Source of the DNA: Algoriphagus aquimarinus
GTDB taxonomy: Bacteria > Bacteroidota > Bacteroidia > Cytophagales > Cyclobacteriaceae
Length of the DNA: 64,000 nt
Reading direction: 5' to 3'
NCBI RefSeq assembly: GCF_007997215.1
Contig: NZ_VORW01000010.1
Location: forward strand, 1 to 64,000
The notes under the pieces are model-generated. The model had not been told where the DNA came from. It searched no databases and saw only the letters and a program-made list of their open reading frames with translations. Positions 1 through 8,618 of this stretch are shown piece after piece. The translations under genes were made by a program, and so were the position numbers. How positions within the stretch are numbered: the first letter of the stretch is position 1; each line of letters opens with the position of its first letter.

Positions 1-216
1 TGAAAGCCAACCAAACGGCCCTATTTCCAACCTAGTGGGCTTACATTCCAATTTCACCCAAAAATCTCCTCTGATTAAGTTCTTTTCAACCTCTCTGAGA
101 AATTCTTACTTTAGTCGGACACTAGTGATTCGAAATTAAAAAATAACGAACGCCGAATGATGAATCAATAATCTCGAAGTTTCAAGAAAAATAAGGTTTA
201 ACAAAATTAGAATATA

Positions 217-1770
217 ATGCACATCAAGAGTAAGATCCTACTTGGACTAACATCTGTTTCCTTGTTTTGGGGATGTAGTTCTTCAGAAAAAGAAACAGCC
301 GAAACTGAAGCCACCAAACCTAATATTGTCATCATTTACATGGATGATTTGGGTTATGGTGACTTGAGTTCCTACGGAGCTACTGAACTTTCTACTCCTA
401 ACATGGACAAGCTGGCAAATGGTGGAATAAGATTCACCAATGGCTATGCCTCCTCGGCAACCTGTACACCTAGTCGTTATGCTTTACTCACTGGCGTTTA
501 TCCTTGGAGAAATGCAGATGCGAAAATTCTTCCAGGCACAGCTCCTTTGCTGATCAGCACCTCTCAGATGACTGTCCCTAAAATGCTAAATGGGCAAGGC
601 TATGAAACTGGAGTGGTAGGAAAATGGCATTTGGGTCTTGGTGATGGAAATGTAGATTGGAATCAGCACATCAGCCCAAGTCCAAATGAAGTTGGCTTTG
701 ACTACAGCTACATCATGGCTGCCACTCAAGACCGCGTGCCTACTGTTTATATCGAGAATGGAAATGTGGTCAATCTGGATCCAAATGATCCTATCGAAGT
801 TGATTATGATAAAAACTTCGAAGGTGAACCTACAGGAAAAGATAATCCTGAGTTGACTACTATGAAGTGGCATCACGGTCACAATAATAGCATTGTGAAT
901 GGCATTCCTAGAATCGGATTTATGAAAGGTGGAGAAGCTGCAAAGTGGTCAGATGTTGACATGGCGGATCACTTTCTTGAAATAGCACAAAGCTATGTGA
1001 AGTCACATAAGGAAGGACCATTCTTCCTGTACTATGCATTCCAGCAACCGCATGTGCCTAGAACGCCAAACCCACGGTTTGTTGGCAAATCAGGCATGGG
1101 CCCAAGAGGAGATGTGATTTTGGAAGCTGACTGGATGGTAGGTGAGTTTATGAAAACTTTGGAGGATGAAGGTTTGCTAGAGAATACATTGATCATTTTC
1201 ACAAGTGATAATGGCCCCGTATTGAATGATGGATATTACGATGATGCGGTAGAAAAATTAGGGAATCATACCCCTGCTGGCGCTTTAAGAGGAGGGAAAT
1301 ACAGTCTTTTCGAAGCTGGAACCCGAGTTCCATTTATGGTTTATTGGAAAGGGAGAATCCAACCGCAAGTATCCGATGCCTTGGTTTGTCAGGTGGATTT
1401 TTTGAGTTCATTGGCAGCACTTACAGGAAGTACGGATACCTCCGAGGATAGCGAAAATCTATTGTCAGCCTTTATGGGTGAGGAGAAAACAGGTAGATCC
1501 GAATTGATGCTGGAAGCTACTGGTAGAACTGCACTCAGAAAAGGCGAGTGGATTATGATTCCTCCATATAATGGTGGAGCGGTACAACAATCTGTGAATA
1601 TTGAAGTAGGTAATGATAAAAACTATCAGTTATACAACCTCACAAATGACATAGGTCAAGCTGATAATATGGCAGAATCCAATCCTGAAAAATTGGAAGA
1701 AATGATCGCTGCTTATACGGCTATTCGTGGGGATATGAATAGTAACATTGAGGATGTAGTGTTGAAATAA
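217..1770 (+). CDS. Lipoprotein sulfatase (type I arylsulfatase family)
   Basis: A 517-residue secreted sulfatase of the alkaline phosphatase superfamily, expected to hydrolyse sulfate esters, probably on polysaccharides. The N-terminus has a lipoprotein signal ending in FWGC, so Cys20 is probably lipidated. The metal-binding DDLGYGDL motif starts near residue 43. The sulfatase signature CTPSR is at residues 83-87; Cys83 would be converted to formylglycine. GKWHLG and the later TSDNGP and GGKYSLFEAGTRVP blocks complete the fold. Length is normal for the family. A second sulfatase follows 80 bp downstream in the same direction, and relics of two more superfamily members lie beyond it, so this looks like the remains of a sulfated-glycan locus. 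No formylglycine-generating enzyme is visible in the window. The substrate cannot be told from sequence. Confidence 0.93.
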   Translation: MHIKSKILLGLTSVSLFWGCSSSEKETAETEATKPNIVIIYMDDLGYGDLSSYGATELSTPNMDKLANGGIRFTNGYASSATCTPSRYALLTGVYPWRNADAKILPGTAPLLISTSQMTVPKMLNGQGYETGVVGKWHLGLGDGNVDWNQHISPSPNEVGFDYSYIMAATQDRVPTVYIENGNVVNLDPNDPIEVDYDKNFEGEPTGKDNPELTTMKWHHGHNNSIVNGIPRIGFMKGGEAAKWSDVDMADHFLEIAQSYVKSHKEGPFFLYYAFQQPHVPRTPNPRFVGKSGMGPRGDVILEADWMVGEFMKTLEDEGLLENTLIIFTSDNGPVLNDGYYDDAVEKLGNHTPAGALRGGKYSLFEAGTRVPFMVYWKGRIQPQVSDALVCQVDFLSSLAALTGSTDTSEDSENLLSAFMGEEKTGRSELMLEATGRTALRKGEWIMIPPYNGGAVQQSVNIEVGNDKNYQLYNLTNDIGQADNMAESNPEKLEEMIAAYTAIRGDMNSNIEDVVLK

Positions 1771-1850
1771 TTCATTTTCTGTAATTTACTAAGGAAGATT
1801 GTAGCTCTTTAATAGGTGCCAGAGTCTTCCATTTTTAATTTAACCTCATT

Positions 1851-3254
1851 ATGCGTAGACCCTTAATTTACCTTCAGCTAGTAGTTCTTTTTCTCTCTTT
1901 CACTCCCCTGGCATTTAGCCAAAGTACGAAAGAATCCAAGCCCAATTTCATTATCATTTTTACAGATGATCAAGGCTATGGTGATTTGGGGGCATTTGGA
2001 CATCCCACGATCAAGACTCCCAACATAGATCAAATGGCTGTGGAGGGGCAGAAATGGACCAGTTTCTATGTAGCTGCCAATGTCTGTACTCCGAGTAGAT
2101 CAGCGATCTTGACGGGAAGACTTCCTGTACGTACAGGGATGTACAGCAATAAGCGAAGGGTTCTATTTCCAGATTCTGATGGAGGATTGCCTGCCTATGA
2201 GAATACAATTGCAAAGCTTCTAAAAGGTGCTGGTTACTCCACTGCTGCAATTGGGAAATGGCATTTGGGGCACCTGCCGCAATACTTGCCTACCAGTCAC
2301 GGCTTCGATTCCTACTTCGGAATTCCCTATAGCAACGACATGGATCGCGTGAATGACATCACTGCAAAGGAAGCTTTTGCGGATTCAAAATTCGAGTATT
2401 TCAATGTGCCTCTGATGAGAAATACTGAGATTATTGAGCGACCTGCAGATCAAAATACCATCACCAAGAGATATGCTGCCGAGGCTGTAGAATTCATTTC
2501 CTCCAATAAGGACAAGCCATTTTTTCTTTACTTAGCTCATTCTCTTCCCCATGTTCCTCTTTTTGCTTCTGGCGATTTCAGGGGGAAAAGTGAACGTGGA
2601 TTGTATGGGGATGTGATCGAAGAGATTGATTGGTCTGTAGGAGAGATTTTGAGAGCATTGAAGGAAAATGGACTGGATGAAAATACCTATGTGATTTTTA
2701 CTTCTGATAATGGACCATGGCTGGTTTACAATGAGCAGGGTGGGAGTGCTGGTTCTCTTTACGGTGGAAAAGGAACTAGCTATGAGGGTGGAGTTCGTGT
2801 ACCTACGGTAATCTGGGGACCGGGAAATGTGAAGCCCGGCGTGATCTCAAAAATGGGAAGCACGCTGGATTTGTTGCCAACTATTACTACACTTGCTGGC
2901 GCAAAAATGCCTCAAGATCGTATTTACGATGGCTTCGATTTGAGTCCGGTACTTAGAGGGGAAAATGCTACTCCTAGGGATGAAATGTTTTACTACCACG
3001 GTAATCGACTTTTCGCGGTGAGAAAGGGTGATTTCAAACTCTATTTCTACAGTAATAACCCAGCTGGATATCCTGAGAAACTAGAAAAGTTGGAAAAGGT
3101 GACCCTCTTTAATTTGGGACATGATCCTTCTGAGCGTTTTGATCTGGCAGATCAGTATCCAGAGATCGTTAAAGAAATCCAAGAAATCGCCAAAAAACAT
3201 TCGGCAGAAATGGTGTTTGGTGAAACGCAGTTAGAGAAGAGAATAGAAGACTAA
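1851..3254 (+). CDS. Secreted arylsulfatase (type I Cys-sulfatase)
   Basis: A 467-residue sulfatase with a cleavable signal peptide (hydrophobic stretch 5-22, then AFSQS). TDDQGYGDLG near residue 38 binds the metal. CTPSR at residues 79-83 is the formylglycine site. GKWHLGH, the SLPHVPLF block and TSDNGPW are the usual later motifs, and YGGKGTSYEGGVRVP is the conserved C-terminal-half motif. It most resembles arylsulfatase A/N-acetylgalactosamine-6-sulfatase-like enzymes, but the substrate is not inferable. It probably shares a transcript with the upstream sulfatase (80-bp gap). Unlike that protein it lacks a lipobox, so the pair may act in different places, one surface-anchored and one periplasmic or secreted. 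Confidence 0.93.
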   Translation: MRRPLIYLQLVVLFLSFTPLAFSQSTKESKPNFIIIFTDDQGYGDLGAFGHPTIKTPNIDQMAVEGQKWTSFYVAANVCTPSRSAILTGRLPVRTGMYSNKRRVLFPDSDGGLPAYENTIAKLLKGAGYSTAAIGKWHLGHLPQYLPTSHGFDSYFGIPYSNDMDRVNDITAKEAFADSKFEYFNVPLMRNTEIIERPADQNTITKRYAAEAVEFISSNKDKPFFLYLAHSLPHVPLFASGDFRGKSERGLYGDVIEEIDWSVGEILRALKENGLDENTYVIFTSDNGPWLVYNEQGGSAGSLYGGKGTSYEGGVRVPTVIWGPGNVKPGVISKMGSTLDLLPTITTLAGAKMPQDRIYDGFDLSPVLRGENATPRDEMFYYHGNRLFAVRKGDFKLYFYSNNPAGYPEKLEKLEKVTLFNLGHDPSERFDLADQYPEIVKEIQEIAKKHSAEMVFGETQLEKRIED

Positions 3255-3362
3255 CAGTGGTCCATACTAACTTGTAGATAGAAAACTTTTTTCTGATTAT
3301 TAGTAGATATCATTCTAATTGTAGCTTCAATATTTTCTTATCCTTTAATCACTTTATATCAT

Positions 3363-3488
3363 TATTATTCTAGTTACCCACCTAATGAAACGTCTTTTTA
3401 TAGTCTGTCTATCGCTTGGGTTTTAGGTTTGGATATGCCAAAAAGCTGGAGAGGAAAACCGGTAGGAGATAGCTTTAAGTCTTATTGA
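3363..3488 (+). pseudogene. C-terminal tail of an alkaline-phosphatase-superfamily enzyme (relic)
   Basis: Reading the frame that ends at TGA 3486-3488 gives YPPNETSFYSLSIAWVLG followed by LDMPKSWRGKPV, the usual end of type I phosphodiesterase/nucleotide pyrophosphatase-like proteins. The frame is open only back to about 3297, with no start codon and no catalytic part, so only the last 40-60 residues survive. It lies directly behind the two sulfatases. The family assignment rests on recognising the tail pattern and has not been checked by a search. Confidence 0.5.
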
Positions 3489-3540
3489 ATCCAGTTTGAA
3501 ACTTATTAATTGTAACTAAAGAAATCAACAAAAACCCATA

Positions 3541-3954
3541 GTAGAGTTTTTTATAACTATAGTTGTCAGTCCTCTATTTTTCAGTTTAAGTCGATTTGCG
3601 CAGCAACCTAATATCCTCTGGATTACTATAGAAGACACTTCCCCACAATTCATAGGGAGCTATGGAAATAGCAATGCCAGAACTCCAGGGTCTATAAGCC
3701 TAACTACGATTTTATACGAATTGAGTCAAAACAAAGCGGCCGAGTCATTACTCAAGAAATCGGTTTTGAGTACAGATAAACACTTGGCACTGATGACAAT
3801 CAATTACCTAGTTTATACTAACAATAAGTCTCCTTTTGTGAAGACAATAACGGAAGTCTTTGAAAGAGAAATAGACGATTACAATACATCCGCTACTTCC
3901 AAAGATTTTCTCGGAAGTTTGGAATTAACTCCAAATAACTTTGAGTATAGATAG
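3541..3954 (+). pseudogene. Sulfatase relic with in-frame internal deletion and lost start
   Basis: One continuous open frame runs from after the TAA at 3517-3519 to the TAG at 3952-3954. Its first part reads as a signal peptide end (FAQQ) followed by PNILWITIEDTSPQFIGSYG and NARTP, a classic sulfatase N-terminus. About 15 residues later it becomes a C-terminal sulfatase segment (NKAAESLLKKSVLSTDKHLA and following), like the small helical tail of Bacteroidetes heparan-type sulfatases. The whole middle, including CxPSR, is missing. There is no ATG/GTG ahead of the signal-like stretch; the only initiator-type codons are internal (TTG at 3721). Both ends in one frame point to a clean deletion in a formerly intact gene. 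Confidence 0.6.
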
Positions 3955-4013
3955 TTGATAATCAGTGTTGTTGAGAAATAATTAAGATAGGTAGGGGCGA
4001 GAAATTTTTCGCC

Positions 4014-4196
4014 CAATTGGAATTACACATAGGCAGACAGTTTCCTCCCCTATAATTCCACCTCTCCACTTGCGTAAGAGCATCTTTTACGCTGATACTA
4101 GTCTTACTACTTTAAGGCGATTGCCTAGATGACTTCGGTTATATTATCCATGTAGAAGTTATCGACCTCATAGGTAGCTTTATGGTATTTCGGTTT
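4014..4196 (-). pseudogene. Degenerate copy of the 3' end of the M28 peptidase gene
   Basis: The minus strand translates to KYHKATYEVDNFYMDNITEV followed by several stops. This aligns with the C-terminus of the intact peptidase encoded at 15223-16521 (NYHKASDEIGTLDMDNMTEV and on). DNA similarity continues beyond the stop codon into flanking sequence: ACATAGG..ACAGTTTCC..CCCCT is shared with 15176-15222. The two copies are in the same orientation and bracket the PEP synthase and N-ATPase block. Many substitutions and stops show that the left copy is old and non-functional. The next bases, 4197-4452, hold only two small hairpins (4348-4360 and 4372-4389) downstream of the PEP synthase gene. Confidence 0.8.
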
Positions 4197-4452
4197 CATT
4201 TATTATCCTTTTTAAAGTCTACAAAAAGGAAGCATCGTCAAATTTGGAGAGAGTGAAATTTGCTGTGGTTCAACGTTTAAACCCCAATTATTTTGTGCGG
4301 TATTTTTGTCGGGAAAAAGCATTACGAAATAACAGAAGGGGACTAATGTCTCATTGAGACTTTTCAAGTTAAAGCCTTCATTTTGGCTTATGTGCTTTAT
4401 CGTGGATCATACTATTTCCCTTTGTTTTTTTAAATCCGAGTCAGATATATAT

Positions 4453-6867
4453 TTAGTTACTATTATCGATCGAGGTTTTGCTTTCCGCCTGCTTCATATT
4501 AGAAATACCTTTTATCAATGCATCCGGATTGAAGGAAATACTGTCAATACCACACTCAACAAGAAACTTAGAGTATTCAGGGTAATCGCTTGGTGCCTGA
4601 CCACATAAACCAATTTTGACACCTGCAGCTTTTGCTTTGGAGATAGCCATGCTGATCAATTGCATCACGGCCGGATCAAACGGAGAAAAGATGTCGCTGA
4701 GTAATTCCGAATCTCTGTCAGCGCCTAGTGTCAATTGAGTAAGGTCATTTGATCCAATGGAAAAGCCATCAAAATGTTTGGCAAATTCGGTGGCCTGCAA
4801 TGCATTGCTTGGAATTTCAAGCATCATATACAACTGCAAACTTTTTTCACCTCTTACCAATCCATTATCCTTCATGATCGCAATTACATTTGTTGCTTCT
4901 TGGATCGTTCGAACAAATGGAAGCATCAGTTTTACATTGGTAAATCCCATTTCCTCCCGTACCATTTTCATCGCTTTGCATTCCATCACAAAAGCATCTT
5001 TGTATAAAGGATGATAATACCGTGACGCACCTCTGAACCCGATCATTGGGTTTTGCTCCACAGGTTCAAATGTGCTCCCACCAAGCAGACTGGCATATTC
5101 ATTTGATTTAAAGTCACTCATTCTTACAATCACATCTTTAGGATAGAAAGCGGCTGCAATCATTGCAGTAGCTTCTGCCAGTTTGTGTATGAAATAATTC
5201 TTCTTATCCGGGTAGTGATGGGTCAGACTTTCAATTTCCTTTATAACTGCTTTATCTTTCAGCTGATCAAAATTATGCAGGGCCATTGGGTGAATTCTGA
5301 TCGAATTGTTAATAATAAATTCCATTCGCATCAATCCTACACCATTATTGGGGAACAACGAATACCGGAATGCCTTATCTGGATCTGCAAGAATGAGCAT
5401 AATCTGCGTTTCTGGCATTTCAATTTTGGAGGTGTCAATCTCTTGCTCATCCCAGGTGCCCTTGCCATCATAGACAAACCCAGTGTCACCTTCAGCGGTA
5501 GAGATAGTTACTAGTTGACCATCCTTTATTACTTTGGTAGCATTACCACTTCCCACAATAGCGACTGCTCCTACTTCTCTCGCCACAATAGCCGCATGAG
5601 AAGTTCTTCCTCCTTGATCAGTTACTATACCCGCAGCTTTTTTGAGGATAGGGTCCCAGTCAGGATCGGTTCTTCCTGTTACTAGAATTTCACCCTCCTT
5701 AATCTTATCGATATCCTTTGGGGAGTCCAATCGCCTTGCAATACCTGAAGTAATGCGATTTCCTAAGCCAATTCCCTTACAGATTAATGTCCCCTTTTCT
5801 TTGATTCGATATTCTTTGAACTGACTCTTGTTCTTATTTTGGCTATGAACCGTTTCAGGGCGAGCCTGAACGATAAATATTTCATTCGTGTCGCCATCTT
5901 TTGCCCACTCAATGTCCATGTGACGCTCATAATGATCATGAATAATCACTGCCCACTTCGCCAACTGCACTACTTCTTCATCGCTGAGTATAAACTTTTG
6001 TCTGTTTTCAGAGGATGTGTCAAGATTTATGATGGCATCTTCCGGTTTTTGAATCTCAGACATCTTTTTATCAGCATACACCATTGTTTTCTCCTTGCTC
6101 CCTAATTTTCTTGAGATGATGGGTTGCTCTACTTTTCCGATAAATGACTTATATACCAGAAACTCATCAGTGTTAACACTTCCCTGCACCACATTTTCAC
6201 CTAGCCCCCAAGCCCCTGAGATAAGTGCAACCTTATCAAATCCGGTATCTGGATCGAGTGAAAACATCACGCCAGCACAGGCTTTGTCGGACCGAACCAT
6301 AATCTGAATACCGATTGAAAGTGCCACTTTCATATGATCAAAACCATTGTCAACCCTGTATTTTATGGCTCTGTCTGTAAAAAGAGATGCATAACAACGA
6401 TGACAGGCAGCAATCAGGTTTTCTTCTCCCTGTACATTAAGGTAAGATTCCTGTTGGCCGGCAAAACTTGCATTGGGTAAATCCTCAGCTGTCGCACTAC
6501 TACGTACGGCTAGAGAAATGGTACTTCCCGAACGCTTTTCCAATTGTTTGTATGTGGTTACAATCTCATCACTCAATTCTTTTGGAAAAGATGCATCCAA
6601 CAGCAATTTCCTGGCTTGTGAACCAATTTTGGAAAGGTTATTAAACGTTTTAAGATCCAATTCTGAAAGAATCGCCGTGAGTTTTGGAACAAGTTCGTTT
6701 TCATTTAGAAAACTCCAATAACCTTCACTTGTCACAGCAAACCCATCGGGCACTTTAATGCCTTTGGAAGACAGTTCTGAAAACATTTCTCCCAAGGAAG
6801 AATTTTTCCCGCCCACGAGTGAAATGTCCTTTAAATGTATTTCCGAAAAGTTCTTTATATGTTTCAT
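4453..6867 (-). CDS. ppsA: Phosphoenolpyruvate synthase (pyruvate, water dikinase)
   Basis: An 804-residue cytosolic enzyme making PEP from pyruvate and ATP (giving AMP and phosphate) for gluconeogenesis. The N-terminal ATP-grasp-like nucleotide domain covers about residues 15-340 (LVGGKNSSLGEM near 17; VRSSATAEDLPNASFAGQQE at 121). The swivelling phosphohistidine domain holds GGRTSHAAIVARE with catalytic His424. The C-terminal PEP/pyruvate TIM barrel ends with IGLCGQAPSDYPEY, which includes the conserved Cys. Length matches the PpsA family. The start ATG at 6867 is followed by the usual family N-terminus. It sits alone on the minus strand downstream of the N-ATPase operon, separated from it by about 550 bp of relic sequence. 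Confidence 0.95.
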   Translation of the reverse strand: MKHIKNFSEIHLKDISLVGGKNSSLGEMFSELSSKGIKVPDGFAVTSEGYWSFLNENELVPKLTAILSELDLKTFNNLSKIGSQARKLLLDASFPKELSDEIVTTYKQLEKRSGSTISLAVRSSATAEDLPNASFAGQQESYLNVQGEENLIAACHRCYASLFTDRAIKYRVDNGFDHMKVALSIGIQIMVRSDKACAGVMFSLDPDTGFDKVALISGAWGLGENVVQGSVNTDEFLVYKSFIGKVEQPIISRKLGSKEKTMVYADKKMSEIQKPEDAIINLDTSSENRQKFILSDEEVVQLAKWAVIIHDHYERHMDIEWAKDGDTNEIFIVQARPETVHSQNKNKSQFKEYRIKEKGTLICKGIGLGNRITSGIARRLDSPKDIDKIKEGEILVTGRTDPDWDPILKKAAGIVTDQGGRTSHAAIVAREVGAVAIVGSGNATKVIKDGQLVTISTAEGDTGFVYDGKGTWDEQEIDTSKIEMPETQIMLILADPDKAFRYSLFPNNGVGLMRMEFIINNSIRIHPMALHNFDQLKDKAVIKEIESLTHHYPDKKNYFIHKLAEATAMIAAAFYPKDVIVRMSDFKSNEYASLLGGSTFEPVEQNPMIGFRGASRYYHPLYKDAFVMECKAMKMVREEMGFTNVKLMLPFVRTIQEATNVIAIMKDNGLVRGEKSLQLYMMLEIPSNALQATEFAKHFDGFSIGSNDLTQLTLGADRDSELLSDIFSPFDPAVMQLISMAISKAKAAGVKIGLCGQAPSDYPEYSKFLVECGIDSISFNPDALIKGISNMKQAESKTSIDNSN

Positions 6868-7124
6868 ATTAGCGTTTTGAAAGACTTACTATTTTGGTTC
6901 TACCCTTAAGTTAGTGGAAAAGATGGTTCTTGTTAGGCTTAAATATCAATGGAGAAAAGGCCAGGAGCATTTTAAGACTGAATATCAGGCTCCTTTAAGC
7001 GTTATTCAGCTAGGAGGTAGATTTCATTACCGGACTTCTATTAAATTCGTGGTAGAACCCTTTAATAATTCCCAGTTCTATCATCTGTAAATGGAATTTC
7101 TTTCAAAAATTCAAGGCTTGCCAA

Positions 7125-7432
7125 TCAGGAAAAAGAATTGAGACTTCTTGAGCCATCCTTACATTCTATTTCCCCTTTGTATAGGGGATCAACGAATGTT
7201 GTTAAAGCAACAGGCAAGCCTTTGAGCAATTTGTTACTATTTCCCTGATAAATATGCCAGAAGTAATTGCTATCGATCTCTTTATGTCCTTTTTGCAGTA
7301 AATTTCTCAAGCAATTATCTAGAAATAAAATGGTCAGGTAATGACCATTTTCGTCGAAGCCGTCTATTTTTTAGTATGCCAAACGATTTCCGAGCGCAAC
7401 AACAAGATAATCGTACTTGATTTTACGGATTG
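7125..7432 (-). pseudogene. Fragment of an FAD/NAD(P)-dependent oxidoreductase (relic)
   Basis: Minus-strand reading from about 7432 gives IRKIKYDYLVVALGNRLAY, an in-frame TAA, then KIDGFDENGHYLT, continuing open to the stop at 7125. YDYLVVALG plus a following GF(D)ENG block is the typical end of the FAD-binding half of pyridine-nucleotide disulfide oxidoreductases, of the sulfide:quinone or NADH dehydrogenase type. The GxGxxG start and the C-terminal catalytic half are absent. The segment 6868-7124 upstream of the PEP synthase gene shows nothing recognisable. The relic lies between ppsA and the end of the ATPase operon. Confidence 0.45.
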
Positions 7433-7698
7433 AATGTCCTAACGTTCATTTGGTTGATATCATAACATATTGGATTCTGGATCAATCGCGTGTTTCTTCG
7501 GAGGTTCCGCAGTAGGGATGGGGTAACTCCTACGATCTCCATTTTCTTCACAAAACTGTTGATCTGTAGTTCTAAAGGAGTTCTTTCTTCCTTAATCGTT
7601 TTCAGGCTTTTATTTTTTTTCCCGAGTTTTGTTTTATTTCCATTTGGTGTTTTCGTTAAGAAAGCCATTCCACTTGCTCCCGTAATTTTTTTTTCCAT
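7423..7698 (-). CDS. Small basic hypothetical protein downstream of atpG
   Basis: A possible 91-residue protein whose ATG lies 32 bp after the atpG stop, so it could be the last gene of the N-ATPase transcript. It is rich in Lys, Asn and Arg and has no signal peptide or membrane segment. The middle (ERTPLELQINSFVKKMEIVG) could form amphipathic helices. Its 3' end overlaps the oxidoreductase relic in another frame. I do not recognise a family. It may be a genuine small protein or a chance frame in decaying sequence. Confidence 0.35.
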   Translation of the reverse strand: MEKKITGASGMAFLTKTPNGNKTKLGKKNKSLKTIKEERTPLELQINSFVKKMEIVGVTPSLLRNLRRNTRLIQNPICYDINQMNVRTFNP

Positions 7699-7730
7699 GA
7701 TTTCACATGAGCAGTCTGCGGCTATGTCTT

Positions 7731-8618
7731 TTAATCTTTCTTTAGTGCTTCAAAGCCCGAAACCACATCAAATAATTCTTCATCAATGGAGCTCTGTCTG
7801 AGGCGATGGTATTTTTTGTTGAGCTCATCCAGCAGGTCACTTATGTTTTTTTCTGCTCTTTGCATAGCCTCCAAGCGACTGGCATTTTCACTTGCCAATG
7901 ATTCTACACACGCTTTGAATAGGGAAGTGAAAAGATACCCATTAATCAAGGCGACCAACGTAGGTTTTGCGGCTCCTGCAATCTGTGGAAGTAGCTTGCT
8001 TGGCCATTGGGTTTTCTGTAAGGTTTCCTTCCATTTTTCATCCAATGGTAAGAACCGTTGCATCACAGGAACGTATCCTGAATCCGGTTTGGGTTTATTG
8101 TGAAAAATATAGAAGCTTGTCACTTCATGCTTCAGCTGTTTCTTCTGACTCTCTTTTAAGATTTCAGTAACCAGAGGAGTGACAGCATTAATATCATTTG
8201 GAACTGGATAAAGCTTTGAGCTCGTCAATCCATCGTCAGACAGAAGCAATTGAACACGTTCTCCAATTACCCAGATCTCTTTTTTTCCTGGTAAGGCATT
8301 CAGTGAATTAGACACAAAATCTGCCATAGAATCATTGAATTGCCCTACAAGACCCTGATCAGACCCGAAAACTATAGCGCAGACTACCTCTTCAGACTTA
8401 TTGGTAGCAGCTGACTTTTCACTGATACCGGCAATTTTCTCCGCCTTGAAATAGGCCACGATTCCTAAAGCGATGGTATGGTAATAATCAGAAAGCGAGC
8501 TAACGGCTGTCTCGTATTGAACAATATTTGAACCTGCCATTGCTTTCATGGCACTTACCACAGATTTCAGGTCTTTTGCCCCTTCCGTTTTGTCTCGTAA
8601 ATTTTCGAGTGTATCCAT
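7731..8618 (-). CDS. atpG: N-type ATPase gamma subunit
   Basis: A 295-residue gamma (central shaft) subunit of the rotary ATPase. The N-terminal helix has the family pattern (TLENLRDKTEGAKDLKSVVS then AMKAMA). The C-terminal helix (LASENASRLEAMQRAEKNIS) matches the conserved end of gamma subunits. The ATG shares its A with the atpA stop (TAATG), which indicates translational coupling. Gamma as the last gene of the cluster is the order known for N-ATPase operons and differs from the atpH-A-G-D-C order of ordinary F-ATPase operons. The sequence is divergent from housekeeping gamma, as expected for the N-type. Confidence 0.93.
   Translation of the reverse strand: MDTLENLRDKTEGAKDLKSVVSAMKAMAGSNIVQYETAVSSLSDYYHTIALGIVAYFKAEKIAGISEKSAATNKSEEVVCAIVFGSDQGLVGQFNDSMADFVSNSLNALPGKKEIWVIGERVQLLLSDDGLTSSKLYPVPNDINAVTPLVTEILKESQKKQLKHEVTSFYIFHNKPKPDSGYVPVMQRFLPLDEKWKETLQKTQWPSKLLPQIAGAAKPTLVALINGYLFTSLFKACVESLASENASRLEAMQRAEKNISDLLDELNKKYHRLRQSSIDEELFDVVSGFEALKKD

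Noticed and set aside
2-139. Open plus-strand frame of 45 codons at the window start
   Set aside because: No recognisable protein, no start in the window and no continuation; could be a gene tail but cannot be supported.
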